Numbered from the stretch's first letter, positions 15,983-25,866 are shown. The stretch is 64,000 nucleotides of DNA from JACCTH01 sp035253825 (GCA_035253825.1 DATFBM010000034.1:1-64000); one strand, 5' to 3'. Made by a program: numbers and translations. Notes: generated by a model not told the origin, from the sequence alone.

Positions 15983-17272
15983 CTAGCTGGCTAGGAAGAG
16001 AGCAGGCTCGGAGAGGTTCTCGAGCACCACCGCCATGAAGCGGCGACCCTGTCCACCATCGATCACCCGGTGGTCGTATGAAAGGGAGAGAGGCATCATC
16101 GGAGCCACTCCGACCTTGCCGGCATCCGCCACGGCCCGATCCTGTGCCCGGCCGATGGAGAGGATCGACGTCGTCCCTGCCGGGATGATCGGGGTCCCGT
16201 ATCCGCCACCGATAGCGCCGATATTGGAGATGGTGAAAGTCTGGCCGGTGCCCTCATCGGGACTGAGCTTGCGGCTCTTGGACGCCTCGGCCAGGCGCCT
16301 TACGTCGGCCGCCGTTTCGAGCAAGGTTCGGGTGTCGGCAGCCTTGACCACGGCGACCAAGAGACCGTCTGCGGTGTCGACCGCTATCCCGATGTCGTAA
16401 TGGTTGTAGACCACCAGATCATCGCCATCGATCGAGGCGTTGAACTCGGGGAACTTAGTGAGGGCCGGAAGGACCGCCTTGATGATCAACGCCTCCAAGG
16501 GAATCTTTACCGAGTGCCGGCTTTCGAGTGCCTGTCGAGCGGCGAGCAACCTCGTCGCCGGCGCTTCATCGAAGGTGGTGACATGCGGTATCTCTTGCCA
16601 CGACCTCTTCATGTTGGAGGCGATCGTGCGGCGCAGCTTTGACATCGGGCGCCGCTCGCCCTGGCGATCGACCGGCAAGGGAGGCAAACCTGGAGCCTCG
16701 GGCAGTTCGATTTCGCCACCGGCAGTGGCCTCGGCGGCGGCCACGACGTCTTCTCTCGTAACCCGACCGTCCGCTCCGGACCCTTTGATCTTCCCGAGGT
16801 CGACTCCGAGATCTTTGGCCAACTTGCGAACCAGTGGCAAGGCTTTCGTGGCTCCCAGCGCCTTCTCTACTCGATGGGCGCCGAGGTCGATTGCTTCCTC
16901 GCTGATGCGGCCGACGATTGGCGGGGCGCTGTCGTTTGGTGCCTCTGGCATGCCCTCGTCCGTAGCCATTTCTTCTTCGACCTGATCAAGCCAGGCCTCG
17001 GTCTCCGGATCGGCAGTGGCGGTCCAGGTTTCCCCTTCCTCACCCACCACGACGAGGATCTCTCCCACCGGCAGCGTTTCTCCCTCCCCGGCACCGTGGT
17101 GAAGGACAATCCCTCCGTAGGGCGACGGGATCTCGACCACTGCCTTGTCGGTCTCCACCTCCACGACCGGTTGATCCACCTTGACTGGCTCGCCCACCGC
17201 GATGAGCCAGCGCACTATCTCCGCTTCCGTCAGGCCCTCGCCGATATCAGGTAGCCGGAACTCCTTAGCCAT
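15983..17272 (-). CDS. 2-oxoacid dehydrogenase complex E2, lipoyl acyltransferase
   Basis: 429 residues. An N-terminal lipoyl domain has the lipoylated Lys in VEVETDKAVVEIPSP, followed by an acidic linker, a peripheral subunit-binding domain (PLVRKLAKDLGVDLGKIKGSGADGRVTREDV, given here only as a region near residues 135-165), and a catalytic domain ending in SLSYDHRVIDGGQG with the active-site His and Asp. The ATG shares its A with the E1 beta stop (TGATG) and has GGAGG upstream. Together with the E1 genes it forms a pyruvate or branched-chain 2-oxoacid dehydrogenase; no E3 gene is in the window. Confidence 0.93.
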   Translation of the reverse strand: MAKEFRLPDIGEGLTEAEIVRWLIAVGEPVKVDQPVVEVETDKAVVEIPSPYGGIVLHHGAGEGETLPVGEILVVVGEEGETWTATADPETEAWLDQVEEEMATDEGMPEAPNDSAPPIVGRISEEAIDLGAHRVEKALGATKALPLVRKLAKDLGVDLGKIKGSGADGRVTREDVVAAAEATAGGEIELPEAPGLPPLPVDRQGERRPMSKLRRTIASNMKRSWQEIPHVTTFDEAPATRLLAARQALESRHSVKIPLEALIIKAVLPALTKFPEFNASIDGDDLVVYNHYDIGIAVDTADGLLVAVVKAADTRTLLETAADVRRLAEASKSRKLSPDEGTGQTFTISNIGAIGGGYGTPIIPAGTTSILSIGRAQDRAVADAGKVGVAPMMPLSLSYDHRVIDGGQGRRFMAVVLENLSEPALFLAS

Positions 17273-18249
17273 CAGACCTCCAAGACTTGTGTGGCAGCGG
17301 CCGCGATCCTGGCGGCTCCCGGCAGGTAATGGTGCTCTGACCTCTTCAACGGAAACACCGTGTCCCACCCGGTAACGCGCCGGATGGGGGCAGCGAGATC
17401 GAAAAGGCATCGCTCCTGGAGCAACGCCGCCACCTCCGCCCCGAACCCCCCGGTGCGCGGCGCCTCGTGCACGATCACTGCCCGTCCGGTCCGCTGCACG
17501 GAGTGAGCAACCGTTTCGATATCAAGTGGGACCAGCGAACGGAGGTCGACGATCTCCGCCGAGATGCCGGCTTCGGCGAGGAGTACCGCGGCCTCGCGGG
17601 TCTCTTTGGTCATCGCCCCCCAGGTGATCAATGTGACGTCGTCGCCTTCTCGTTCCACCCGCGCCTCGCCGAGGGGCTGGGTCAGCCAACCTTCCGGCAC
17701 CTCTTCTTTCACAGCCCGATAGAGCCGGATCGGCTCGAGGAAGATCACCGGGTCGGGGTCTTCGATGGCCTGGAGCAGCATTCCCTTGGCGTCGTAAGGC
17801 GTTGCGGGCACGATCACTTTCAAACCGGGGACGTGGGTGTAGATCGCCTCCATCGACTCAGAGTGATGCTCTGCGGCTCCGATCCCGCCCCCATATGGGA
17901 TCCGGATGACGAGCGGGGCCGAGAATCGATGGCGGGAGCGATTCCGAATTCGGGCCACGTGGTTGACCACCTGGTCATAAGCCGGATAGGAGAAGCCCAT
18001 GAACTGGAGCTCGAGCACCGGCTTGAGGCCTCCGACCGCCATTCCGAATCCGACCCCCACGATCCCGGATTCGGCCACCGGGGAATCGATCACCCGGTCG
18101 GCGCCATATCGTTCCCGAAGGCCATCGGTGACCCGGAAAACTCCACCGGTTCGCCCCACGTCCTCGCCCATCACCACCACATCGGAGTCCTTGGCCAGGG
18201 CGAGATCGAGGGCGTCATTGATGGCTTGGGCGATGTTGCGGACGGTCAC
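17272..18249 (-). CDS. 2-oxoacid dehydrogenase E1 component, beta subunit
   Basis: 325-residue transketolase-like subunit: VVVMGEDVGRTGGVFRVTDGL, DSPVAESGIVGVGFGMA, PYGGGIGAAEHHSES and the C-terminal VHEAPRTGGFGAEVAA. Binds the pyrimidine side of thiamine diphosphate together with E1 alpha. Overlaps E1 alpha by 4 nt and E2 by 1 nt. The substrate could be pyruvate or branched-chain 2-oxoacids; sequence alone does not separate these. Confidence 0.93.
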   Translation of the reverse strand: MTVRNIAQAINDALDLALAKDSDVVVMGEDVGRTGGVFRVTDGLRERYGADRVIDSPVAESGIVGVGFGMAVGGLKPVLELQFMGFSYPAYDQVVNHVARIRNRSRHRFSAPLVIRIPYGGGIGAAEHHSESMEAIYTHVPGLKVIVPATPYDAKGMLLQAIEDPDPVIFLEPIRLYRAVKEEVPEGWLTQPLGEARVEREGDDVTLITWGAMTKETREAAVLLAEAGISAEIVDLRSLVPLDIETVAHSVQRTGRAVIVHEAPRTGGFGAEVAALLQERCLFDLAAPIRRVTGWDTVFPLKRSEHHYLPGAARIAAAATQVLEV

Positions 18250-19268
18250 TGTTGAGTCGCCTCTATCCGCTGCGCCGCCAAGTGGGGGGGCAAGGTTTCG
18301 AACATGGCGTCGAAGATCTCGCCCGGACCGAACGCAGCCATTCCCTCCGCTCTATCAATGGCCAGGTCGACTTCCTCGGCTGCTTCATTCTCGATCTGTT
18401 GCTGCCAGGACTCCGACCAAGCTTCGCGCTCGGAGAGGAAGAGCCGCACCCTCTCCAGCGGATCCCGCCTCCGCCAGTCCTCTGTGAGGTCCGGCGCCCG
18501 ATAGCGACTGGGGTCGTCGGCGGTGGTATGGGGTCCAAGGCGATAGGTGACGGCCTCGATCAATGTCGGACCGCCCCCGCCCCGAGCCCGATCGATCGCC
18601 TCCTTGGTCGTTTGATAGACGCCGAGCAAATCATTGCCATCGATTTGCACGCCGGGCATGCCATAGGCGATCGCTTTCTGGGCAATGGTTTCCGAACGGG
18701 TTTGCTCTTCCCGGGGCAGAGAAATCGCCCATCCGTTGTTCTGACAAAAGAAGACACAGGGCACCGAGAAGACGGCCGCGAAGTTCATGGCCTCGTGGAA
18801 ATCGCCCTCGGAAGTGGCCCCGTCGCCGAAGTAGGTGATTGCGATCCGCGACTCACCTCTCAACTTGGCAGCCCACCCAAGGCCGACCGCGTGAACCATG
18901 TGCCCCCCGACGGTGATCGAGGGCGGCAGAACCGGCACGTGAATCGGTGGCGACCCACCCCTTTCGTCACCTGTCCGCCCGGCGAAGAGCAGTTCCAACG
19001 GATAGCCCTGCATCCACATGGCGGCTCCGTCCCGATAGGTCGCTGCCATCCAATCGTCGGGATCCAGGGCAGCTGCGCTCCCCACCTGGGCGGCCTCCTG
19101 GCCCTCGAAGGGGGCGTAGGTGGCGAGTCTTCCTTGCTTTTGCAGGGCCGTACCCTTGCGGTCATAAGTACGGGCAAACACCATCGCCCGGTACAGCCGC
19201 CGGATCATCTCCACCTCCAACGGAGACTCCTGGTTGAGGGCTCCCGAAGGCGTGAGGATCTGAAACAT
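18246..19268 (-). CDS. 2-oxoacid dehydrogenase E1 component, alpha subunit
   Basis: 340 residues with the thiamine diphosphate motif FGDGATSEGDFHEAMN...CQNNGWAIS and the phosphorylation-loop region YRLGPHTTADDPSRYR. I keep the first ATG because the preceding FQILTPSG segment matches the N-terminus of actinobacterial E1 alpha proteins; an internal ATG at 19206-19208 has a better GGAGG site and could be an alternative start. It follows ftsK by 21 nt. Confidence 0.92.
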   Translation of the reverse strand: MFQILTPSGALNQESPLEVEMIRRLYRAMVFARTYDRKGTALQKQGRLATYAPFEGQEAAQVGSAAALDPDDWMAATYRDGAAMWMQGYPLELLFAGRTGDERGGSPPIHVPVLPPSITVGGHMVHAVGLGWAAKLRGESRIAITYFGDGATSEGDFHEAMNFAAVFSVPCVFFCQNNGWAISLPREEQTRSETIAQKAIAYGMPGVQIDGNDLLGVYQTTKEAIDRARGGGGPTLIEAVTYRLGPHTTADDPSRYRAPDLTEDWRRRDPLERVRLFLSEREAWSESWQQQIENEAAEEVDLAIDRAEGMAAFGPGEIFDAMFETLPPHLAAQRIEATQQ

Positions 19269-19289
19269 GTGGCGGACTGAGCGTACCCG

Positions 19290-21494
19290 CTATACGGAAA
19301 CTCTCTCTCGGTCATATGCCGCGTCGAGTTCGTCCACCGTCATCAACACTGCCCGCGCCTTCGATCCCTCCGACGGTCCGACGATCCCTCGCTGTTCGAG
19401 GATGTCCATGACCCGTCCGGCGCGGGCGAAACCAATCCGGAGCTTGCGCTGCAACATCGATGTCGAACCGAGCTGGCTGCGAACGATGAGATCCATCGCC
19501 TGGCGAACAATCTGCTCTTCCTCATCGTCGTATTCGTCGCCGGCTGCCGAAGCTTCGGCGGCTTTCTCGACCACCGCGTCCTCGTACTCCGCTTCGCGCT
19601 GGCGCCTGCTCCATTCGACGATCGCCCCGACTTCCTCCTCGCTCACCCAGGCCCCCTGGTAACGGACCGGGCGTGGTTCGGCGGCGGTCACCACGAGCAT
19701 GTCGCCCATACCCACCAGCTTCTCCGCTCCGGCCCCGTCGATGATCACCCGGCTGTCGGTTTGGGAGGCGACCGAGAATGCGAGTCGGGATGGAATGTTG
19801 GCTTTGATGACCCCGGTGATGACATCGACCGAGGGTCGTTGGGTGGCGATCACGAGATGGATCCCGACAGCCCGCGCCATTTGAGCGATGCGAACTATGG
19901 CCTCCTCGACTTCCCGCCCCGCGACCATCATCAGGTCGTTCAGTTCGTCGACGATGACGACCAGATAGGGAAAGCGGTCGAAACCTTCTTCTGGCAGTTC
20001 GCCGGAATCCAGCTTCTGGCGGTATCCCCAGATGTCGCGCACTTTTGCGTCCGCCAGGAGGTCGTAGCGGCGATCCATCTCCACCACCGCCCATTTGAGG
20101 GCGTCGGCTGCCTTCTTGGGGTTGGTGATCACGCGGGTCAGGAGATGCGGGACCCCGTTGTATTGGCCCAGCTCGACACGCTTGGGGTCGACCATGATCA
20201 AACGGACGTCGTCGGGGCTCGTGCGCATGAGAAGCGAGGAAACGATCGAGTTGATGCACGACGACTTGCCCGCCCCGGTGGCGCCGGCGATGAGGACGTG
20301 GGGCAGCTCGGAGAGGTTCAACATCCGAGCCCTTCCCGAGATGTCCACTCCCAGTCCCACCGCTAATGGATGGGCGGCGGCCGATGCCTCCGAGCTTCTT
20401 AGAACGTCGCCCAGGGTCACCAGGCGTCGCCGTCGGTTGGGCACCTCGACTCCAATCGCCGACCGTCCGGGGATGGGAACGAGCAGTCGGACGTCGGGAG
20501 TGGCCAGGGCATAGGCAATGTCGTGGGCGAGGCTCGAGACCCGATTTACCTTCACTCCCGGTGCCAGCTCGATCTCATAGCGGGTCACGGTCGGGCCCGA
20601 GACGATCTTGGTCAGCTGGGCATCAACACCGTGTTGGCGGAGGGTCTCCTCGAGCTGGTTGGCCGTGTCTTCGAGGGCCCGACGGCTCTGCTCCTCTCCC
20701 CCACCAGCGTGGAGGAGCTCAAGAGGTGGCAGCTGATAACCACCGGCCGGCGCCGAAGGGAGCTTGGGAACCTTGGCTTTGACCGGCTTCGAGGGCTTTT
20801 CCTCCACCGGGGGAACCTCGGGTTGCCTGAGCTTGGGCGAGCGCTTGACCAAGACCGGCCGGGCCGGCAGCGGCGAGGGTCGGTTGAATCCGCCCCGAAC
20901 CAACTCCACGGCAGTGCCGACTGCTTCCTTGACGGTGGTGCGAAAGAGGATGAGGACTCCCATGCCCATGAATGCCGAGAGCACGACGAAGGCACCCCAA
21001 GAGCCGAGCAAGCGTCGGAGCGGATACGCAACCAAGGCCCCTATCGCCCCGCCCCGTTCTTTGACCAGTTCGATGTTCGGAGCCAGCGCCACCGCCCCGG
21101 TGAGCAGGTGGAACATCGCCAGCGACCCGATGAAAGTGAACACTGATCCAGTGACCGTTCGCCCGGCCGGCTGGCGGGGCCGCCCCGCGATCAACACCAC
21201 TCCGATTCCGATCAGGGCGAGAGGCAGCGCGTAACGCCAGAGCCCGAAGAGCAACCGGGTTCCGTTTTCGACCGCGGTTCCAAACGGGCCAGCGAGATCG
21301 AGAAAGCCCAGGCCGAACAACAGGCCCAAAACCACGAGAATCATTCCCCATAAGTCGTCGGCCTGACGACCGAGATGTACGCGCAGTCTTTCTCGCAAGC
21401 CCTCCAGCCGGGATCGCAGAGTGATGCGCCTTTTGCTTGTGGACACCCGCTTCCGCCCGCGACCACCCTGGCGGGTGGGCGTCCGTTTGGTCAT
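19290..21494 (-). CDS. ftsK: DNA translocase FtsK/SpoIIIE
   Basis: 734-residue septal DNA pump. A basic N-terminus precedes about four membrane helices (residues about 45-195), then a fairly short Pro/Lys-rich linker and the RecA-like motor with Walker A IAGATGAGKSS and Walker B PYLVVIVDELNDLMM. A C-terminal winged-helix gamma domain (IVRQAMDLIVRSQLGSTSMLQRKLRIGF region) would read KOPS sites. It clears chromosome dimers at division. Lies 41 nt after RNase J in the same direction. Confidence 0.95.
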   Translation of the reverse strand: MTKRTPTRQGGRGRKRVSTSKRRITLRSRLEGLRERLRVHLGRQADDLWGMILVVLGLLFGLGFLDLAGPFGTAVENGTRLLFGLWRYALPLALIGIGVVLIAGRPRQPAGRTVTGSVFTFIGSLAMFHLLTGAVALAPNIELVKERGGAIGALVAYPLRRLLGSWGAFVVLSAFMGMGVLILFRTTVKEAVGTAVELVRGGFNRPSPLPARPVLVKRSPKLRQPEVPPVEEKPSKPVKAKVPKLPSAPAGGYQLPPLELLHAGGGEEQSRRALEDTANQLEETLRQHGVDAQLTKIVSGPTVTRYEIELAPGVKVNRVSSLAHDIAYALATPDVRLLVPIPGRSAIGVEVPNRRRRLVTLGDVLRSSEASAAAHPLAVGLGVDISGRARMLNLSELPHVLIAGATGAGKSSCINSIVSSLLMRTSPDDVRLIMVDPKRVELGQYNGVPHLLTRVITNPKKAADALKWAVVEMDRRYDLLADAKVRDIWGYRQKLDSGELPEEGFDRFPYLVVIVDELNDLMMVAGREVEEAIVRIAQMARAVGIHLVIATQRPSVDVITGVIKANIPSRLAFSVASQTDSRVIIDGAGAEKLVGMGDMLVVTAAEPRPVRYQGAWVSEEEVGAIVEWSRRQREAEYEDAVVEKAAEASAAGDEYDDEEEQIVRQAMDLIVRSQLGSTSMLQRKLRIGFARAGRVMDILEQRGIVGPSEGSKARAVLMTVDELDAAYDRERVSV

Positions 21495-21535
21495 GTGCTC
21501 TTAGCCTACCCGTCGAACGTAGCGACGGTCTGGAT

Positions 21536-23170
21536 CTAGAGCTCGAGGACCACCGGCACGATTACGGGACGGCGCGACGTCTCCGCTTTGATGATGCGGG
21601 CGGCGGTCTGGCGGGTCGCCTGCTGCAAAACCGAAACGTCGGCCTCGCCGTTGCTCAAGCGTTCTTCAAGGCTCTGGCGCACCGCTTGGCCGGCCTTCTC
21701 CAGGACGGCTTCCGGATCATCCATGACTCCATGGCTGTGAAGGTCGGGGCCGTAGACGATCTCGCGGTTGTTGGGAGAGACGGCCACCGTTACCACCACC
21801 ACTCCCTCGTCCGCCAGATGGCTGCGATCGCGCAACACCGCCTGCACCTCTCCGACCCCTTCACCGTCGAGATAGACATAGCCAGCGGGTCGGGCCCGGC
21901 GCTCGACACGGGTCTCGGACCCGTCTAGGACCAACGAGTCACCGTCCTCGCAGACTTCGACGTGCGCCACTCCGACCAGTCGCGCCAGATCGGCATGGGC
22001 GGCCAGATGTCGATACTCGCCGTGGACTGGAACGAAGGCCGCCGGCTTGACGATGTGCAGCATCGTCAGAAGCTCGTCCCGATTGGCATGACCGGAGACG
22101 TGAACCTCGGCATTGCGACCATGAACCACCCGAGCACCCCGTCGAAGGAGCTGATTGATCACCCGCGACACTGCGGTCTCGTTGCCGGGGATGGGCGTGG
22201 CCGAGAGAAGGATGGTGTCGCCTGCCCCGATCTCGACGAACTTGTGCCGCCCTTGGGCCATCAACGAGAGGGCGGCGAAGGGCTCACCTTGGCTGCCAGT
22301 GGTGAGGAGGAGCTGCCGCTCGGGGGGTAGCTCGAGGAGTTCGGTGATGTCGAGCACCTGATCGGCGGGGACGTCGAGGCGGGCCAGGCTCTGGGCAACC
22401 GCTGTGTTCCGCTGGAGAGAGCGTCCGAAGATGGCGAGCTTGCGTTCACTTGCCAGCGCCGAATCGACGATCTGCTGGATGCGATGAATGTGTGACGAGA
22501 AACAGGCGGCGATGACCCTGCCTGGAGCATGAGAGACGATGTCTTTGATCGAATCCGAGAGCGTTCGCTCCGAGGGGACGAAGCCAGGGCGCTCGGCGTT
22601 CGTGGAGTCAGACAGGAGGAGCCGGACCCCGCGGCGGCCGAGGAGAGCAAGAGTGGCGAGGTCGGTAGCGCGGCCGTCGATCGGAGTCGGATCGAGTTTG
22701 AAGTCACCGGTGTGGAGCACAACTCCCTCGGGGGTGTCGAAGGCCACGGCGCAGGCATCCGGAACTGAGTGAGCGACGTTGATCAACGCAAACCGAAAGG
22801 GGTCGAGGTTTACTGGCTTTCCTACCTCGATCGTGCGCAGATCGGCCTCGACTCCGAGTTCTTCGATGCGCCCGGCCGCCAAGCCCAGGGTCATGGCGGT
22901 CCCGTAAACCGGAACGTTCATGTCACGGAGGAAATAGGGAAGGGCGCCGATGTGATCCTCGTGCCCATGGGTGAGGACGACCCCCACCACATCGGCTCCC
23001 CTTTCCAGCAGCCAGCTCCAATCGGGAAAGACCAGATCGACACCGAGCATCTCCTCTTCGGGGAACATGAGACCGCAATCGATGAGGACGATCTTTCCGT
23101 CCACTTCCAGGGCGGCGCAGTTGCGACCGATCTCGCCCAGACCCCCGAGAAAAGTGACGCGCACTGTCAC
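21536..23170 (-). CDS. rnj: ribonuclease J
   Basis: 544-residue metallo-beta-lactamase/beta-CASP nuclease with HGHEDHIGALPY, LLLSDSTNAERPG, VSGHANRDELLTM and PVHGEYRHLAAHADLA. It has 5'-exonuclease and endonuclease activity in RNA decay and rRNA processing. Two GTG codons (23168-23170 and 23162-23164) are possible starts; I chose the first. The start lies 10 nt after the dapA stop; no ribosome-binding site is clear. Confidence 0.94.
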   Translation of the reverse strand: MTVRVTFLGGLGEIGRNCAALEVDGKIVLIDCGLMFPEEEMLGVDLVFPDWSWLLERGADVVGVVLTHGHEDHIGALPYFLRDMNVPVYGTAMTLGLAAGRIEELGVEADLRTIEVGKPVNLDPFRFALINVAHSVPDACAVAFDTPEGVVLHTGDFKLDPTPIDGRATDLATLALLGRRGVRLLLSDSTNAERPGFVPSERTLSDSIKDIVSHAPGRVIAACFSSHIHRIQQIVDSALASERKLAIFGRSLQRNTAVAQSLARLDVPADQVLDITELLELPPERQLLLTTGSQGEPFAALSLMAQGRHKFVEIGAGDTILLSATPIPGNETAVSRVINQLLRRGARVVHGRNAEVHVSGHANRDELLTMLHIVKPAAFVPVHGEYRHLAAHADLARLVGVAHVEVCEDGDSLVLDGSETRVERRARPAGYVYLDGEGVGEVQAVLRDRSHLADEGVVVVTVAVSPNNREIVYGPDLHSHGVMDDPEAVLEKAGQAVRQSLEERLSNGEADVSVLQQATRQTAARIIKAETSRRPVIVPVVLEL

Positions 23171-23180
23171 TGATGGGAGG

Positions 23181-24053
23181 TCACAGGTGGGTGAGGGCGT
23201 CCTTGATCGCGGCCACCGTTTGCTCAGAGGACGGAACCAATGGGAGGCGTGGATTGCCGACCGGCTCCCACAGGGCGTTGAGAGCGGCCTTGACCGGCGA
23301 GGGGTTGGGGTCGAGGAAGCAAGCGAATCCGAGGGGCAGCAATCGGGTATGGAGATCGCGAGCGCGCTCGACGTCACCGGCAGCGGCGGCTTTGACCATC
23401 GCCGCCACTTGCGGGCCCGCCAAATGGGAGATGACCGAGATCACGCCCACCGCCCCTACCGCCATCATCGGCCAGGTGTACGTGTCCTGGCCCGAGTAAA
23501 CCTCGAGACCCTGAACCTCGACGCAGGTGCGGGAGGTGAAATCGATGTCCATCACGGCATCTTTGACCGCCCTGATGCGGGGGTGATCGGAGAGGATCTT
23601 CAAGGTCTCGATCTCGATCAGGCGGGCAGTGCGCCCGGGGATGTTGTAGAGCGCCAGTGGCAAGTCGGTGGCGTCGGCGATCGCTCGAAAGTGGGCGAGG
23701 AGCCCCTCCTGGCTGGGGCGGTTGTAATAAGGAGTGACGGCCAGGATTCCGTGACAGCCGGCTTCGGCCGCCCGGCGGCTGAGGTGACAAGACTCTTCGG
23801 TGTTGTAGGTGCCGGTCCCCGCAACGACTTTGGTATCGCGTGCGGCGACCGCTTCCACCACGGTGCGATAGAGCGCCACCTTCTCGTCCTCGGTCAGAGT
23901 CGGCGATTCACCGGTGGTGCCGGTCACGACGAGCCCGTCGGAGCCGTGGGAAGCGAGGTGCCGGGCGAGGTTCCAAGCCTTCTCGTGATCGACCTGCCCG
24001 TCGTCGCTAAACGGCGTGATCATCGCCGTGAGGACTCGGCCGAAGATGGGCAT
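23181..24053 (-). CDS. dapA: 4-hydroxy-tetrahydrodipicolinate synthase
   Basis: 290-residue TIM-barrel aldolase of lysine and diaminopimelate synthesis. Visible are TGTTGESPTLTEDEK, the Tyr in TPYYNRPSQEGL and the Schiff-base Lys in AVKDAVMD. dapB lies 2.4 kb away on the same strand. Precedes RNase J by 10 nt, an arrangement common in actinobacteria. Confidence 0.96.
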   Translation of the reverse strand: MPIFGRVLTAMITPFSDDGQVDHEKAWNLARHLASHGSDGLVVTGTTGESPTLTEDEKVALYRTVVEAVAARDTKVVAGTGTYNTEESCHLSRRAAEAGCHGILAVTPYYNRPSQEGLLAHFRAIADATDLPLALYNIPGRTARLIEIETLKILSDHPRIRAVKDAVMDIDFTSRTCVEVQGLEVYSGQDTYTWPMMAVGAVGVISVISHLAGPQVAAMVKAAAAGDVERARDLHTRLLPLGFACFLDPNPSPVKAALNALWEPVGNPRLPLVPSSEQTVAAIKDALTHL

Positions 24054-24111
24054 CTTTTGAGGTTACCCCTCTTGGAATGGCGCCACCGACCACGGGGTTT
24101 AGCTTGGTGAG

Positions 24112-24867
24112 ATGACAACGAACGTGATTGATGTTGGAGAGGCCGAGTTTTCGACCAAGGTTGTGGAAGCGTCGAAGACTGCCCCGGTGGTGGTGGATTT
24201 CTGGGCGAGTTGGTGCCAGCCCTGCAAGACGCTGAGTCCCATCCTCGAGCAGGCGGCTGCCGAAGGAGAGGGAGCCTTCACCCTCGCCAAGGTCGACGTC
24301 GATGCCAACCAACGACTAGCGCAAGCCTTCTCGATTCAGAGCATTCCAACGGTGATCGCCTTCCGCGACGGGCAGCCGGTCGACATGTTCACTGGGGCGC
24401 TCCCCGAGGCGCAGGTCAAGGCCTTTATCTCACGTCTGGTCCCACCAGCGCTGGACGAGCGAGTGGTTGCGGCTGAAGGCTTGATCGAGGCGGGCAAGGT
24501 TGCCGAAGCCGAATCGTCGCTGCGCGCCTTGCTTGAGGAGAACCCGGTCAACACCGAAGCCGCTCTGGCTCTCGCCGGCCTATTGATCGAGGATGGCCGC
24601 ACCGACGAGGCGGTCGAAGTCCTCGACCGCCAGGCCCCAACGCCCGAGGTCAAACAGATGACGGCCGCGGCCCGGCTCATCGGCTCGGGAGAAGTCAATC
24701 TCTCCGACCCCGAAGAGGCTCTCCCCCGCTTGCTTTCCGCCGTCGAAGCCGGCGGCGAGGAACGAGAGAAGGCGCGTCTGCAGATGATCGACGTCTTCGA
24801 CCTCCTCGGCCCCGAGCACGAGCTCACTCGCGAATACCGACGCCGCCTCGCCTCCGCCCTCTTCTAA
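24112..24867 (+). CDS. thioredoxin-TPR co-chaperone (YbbN/CnoX-like)
   Basis: 251 residues: an N-terminal thioredoxin fold with active site WCQPC, in place of the usual WCGPC (near residue 35), cis-Pro IPTVIAFRDG, and a C-terminal TPR-like helical region (AEGLIEAGKVAEAESSLRALL, ALALAGLLIEDGR). Family members are redox-linked holdases that pass clients to DnaK or GroEL. The stop codon abuts the left inverted repeat of the DUF559 unit. Confidence 0.88.
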   Translation: MTTNVIDVGEAEFSTKVVEASKTAPVVVDFWASWCQPCKTLSPILEQAAAEGEGAFTLAKVDVDANQRLAQAFSIQSIPTVIAFRDGQPVDMFTGALPEAQVKAFISRLVPPALDERVVAAEGLIEAGKVAEAESSLRALLEENPVNTEAALALAGLLIEDGRTDEAVEVLDRQAPTPEVKQMTAAARLIGSGEVNLSDPEEALPRLLSAVEAGGEEREKARLQMIDVFDLLGPEHELTREYRRRLASALF

Positions 24868-24918
24868 ATCGCGACCCAGGGTCGCAGCCGTGGCACAGCA
24901 ACGGTTGCGGCCCACAGA
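24868..24918 (-). repeat. left 51-bp inverted repeat of the DUF559 unit
   Basis: The reverse complement aligns over its whole length with 25867-25917: blocks TCTGTGGGC, AACCGTTG, ACGG and ACCCTGGGTCGC are shared. Contains the palindrome GCGACCC-A-GGGTCGC at 24871-24885, which could also end transcription of the two converging genes. Confidence 0.8.
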
Positions 24919-24923
24919 GTGAA

Positions 24924-25823
24924 TCAAACGAGGGCGGTCCTCAATTGCTCGACCACAAAGTCGGGCCGACTGGTGAAGTCTCTCCAGGTGAAGCGAAAGA
25001 TGCGCCAGTTGTGGATAAGGGCAAGATTGTCCCGGTTGCGATCGTTCTGGAAATCGGCCAGTCGACTATGCCAGCGTTTGCTATCGGCCTCACAACCGAC
25101 GCAACACGAGGGCCAAGCGAAATCAATCCGATTGGTTGGATCCCACGGCGCTGGGTACTGCCAATTCGGCCTGGGGAGCCCACCCGCTTCAAAGACCGAC
25201 ATACCGACCTTCTCCAGCCGAGAAGCGGTCACTAACTCATCACTCAAGCGCTCGGCAAGCAATTCCCTCATCAACCTCGAGCCAGTCCGACCGGGCCTTG
25301 CTACCTCCTTGAACACCTGATGGAGCTCTTCGATATCAGTTCGCCCGCCCGCAAGCTCCTCATCCAGCGCCCTTGCCAATGCCTTTCGGTGTACGGTCGC
25401 GGCTAGATCGACGAGTGTTCTTGCTGGAGTGGTGGTCATGTAGTTGCCTACGCGTCTCCGATGATCTTGCGCGAGATCGAGCGACCGATGGACGGTGACT
25501 CCGGGAAAGTCATGAGTGGTCCGAGAATGAACTGTGACTACGGCCTTGGATCTCACGACGAATGGGATCTGATGAATCTCAGCGGCCGATTCATGGGAGA
25601 TCGTCGGGTCAGGAAGAATGGCCATCGCCGCGGCCAATGCTTCCCGAAAACCGCCGCCCATCCCGGTCACTCGATAGAGGCCTTTGTGGACCGAGGTCCA
25701 TACTCCGCTTTCCACGCGATGTCTGATCGCCGCTTCCGACAAACCGAGGTCTACGGCCTGTTGGTGCCCGAGAAGTCCACCCTGCCGGCAGCCCAGTGCG
25801 GCCAACTGATAATCGCTCTTCAC
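24924..25823 (-). CDS. DUF559 protein with AbiEi-like N-terminal helix-turn-helix
   Basis: 299 residues. The N-terminal QAVDLGLSEAAIRHRVESGVWTSVHKGLYRV is the winged-helix found in AbiEi antitoxins and in many actinobacterial DUF559 proteins. The C-terminus is a Vsr-like PD-(D/E)XK fold: NRIDFAWPSCCVGCEADSK supplies the Asp and Glu-x-Asp, and RDNLALIHNWRIFRFTW the last strands. Such proteins are often annotated as type IV antitoxins, but no AbiEii toxin gene adjoins. I chose GTG 25821-25823; further upstream the frame would enter the repeat. It sits alone between inverted repeats, opposite in direction to the flanking genes. Function unknown; a nicking or homing nuclease is plausible. Confidence 0.75.
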   Translation of the reverse strand: MKSDYQLAALGCRQGGLLGHQQAVDLGLSEAAIRHRVESGVWTSVHKGLYRVTGMGGGFREALAAAMAILPDPTISHESAAEIHQIPFVVRSKAVVTVHSRTTHDFPGVTVHRSLDLAQDHRRRVGNYMTTTPARTLVDLAATVHRKALARALDEELAGGRTDIEELHQVFKEVARPGRTGSRLMRELLAERLSDELVTASRLEKVGMSVFEAGGLPRPNWQYPAPWDPTNRIDFAWPSCCVGCEADSKRWHSRLADFQNDRNRDNLALIHNWRIFRFTWRDFTSRPDFVVEQLRTALV

Positions 25824-25866
25824 CCTGAGACCGTGACATACGCGAGACCCGTCGTCTAGGGGCCCG

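Noticed and set aside
18246..19208. Internal ATG start of E1 alpha at 19208 with a better ribosome-binding site
   Set aside because: It would remove the conserved FQILTPSG N-terminal segment; kept only as an alternative.
24924..25823. A type IV AbiE toxin-antitoxin system
   Set aside because: Only the AbiEi-like HTH is present; no AbiEii nucleotidyltransferase gene is adjacent.
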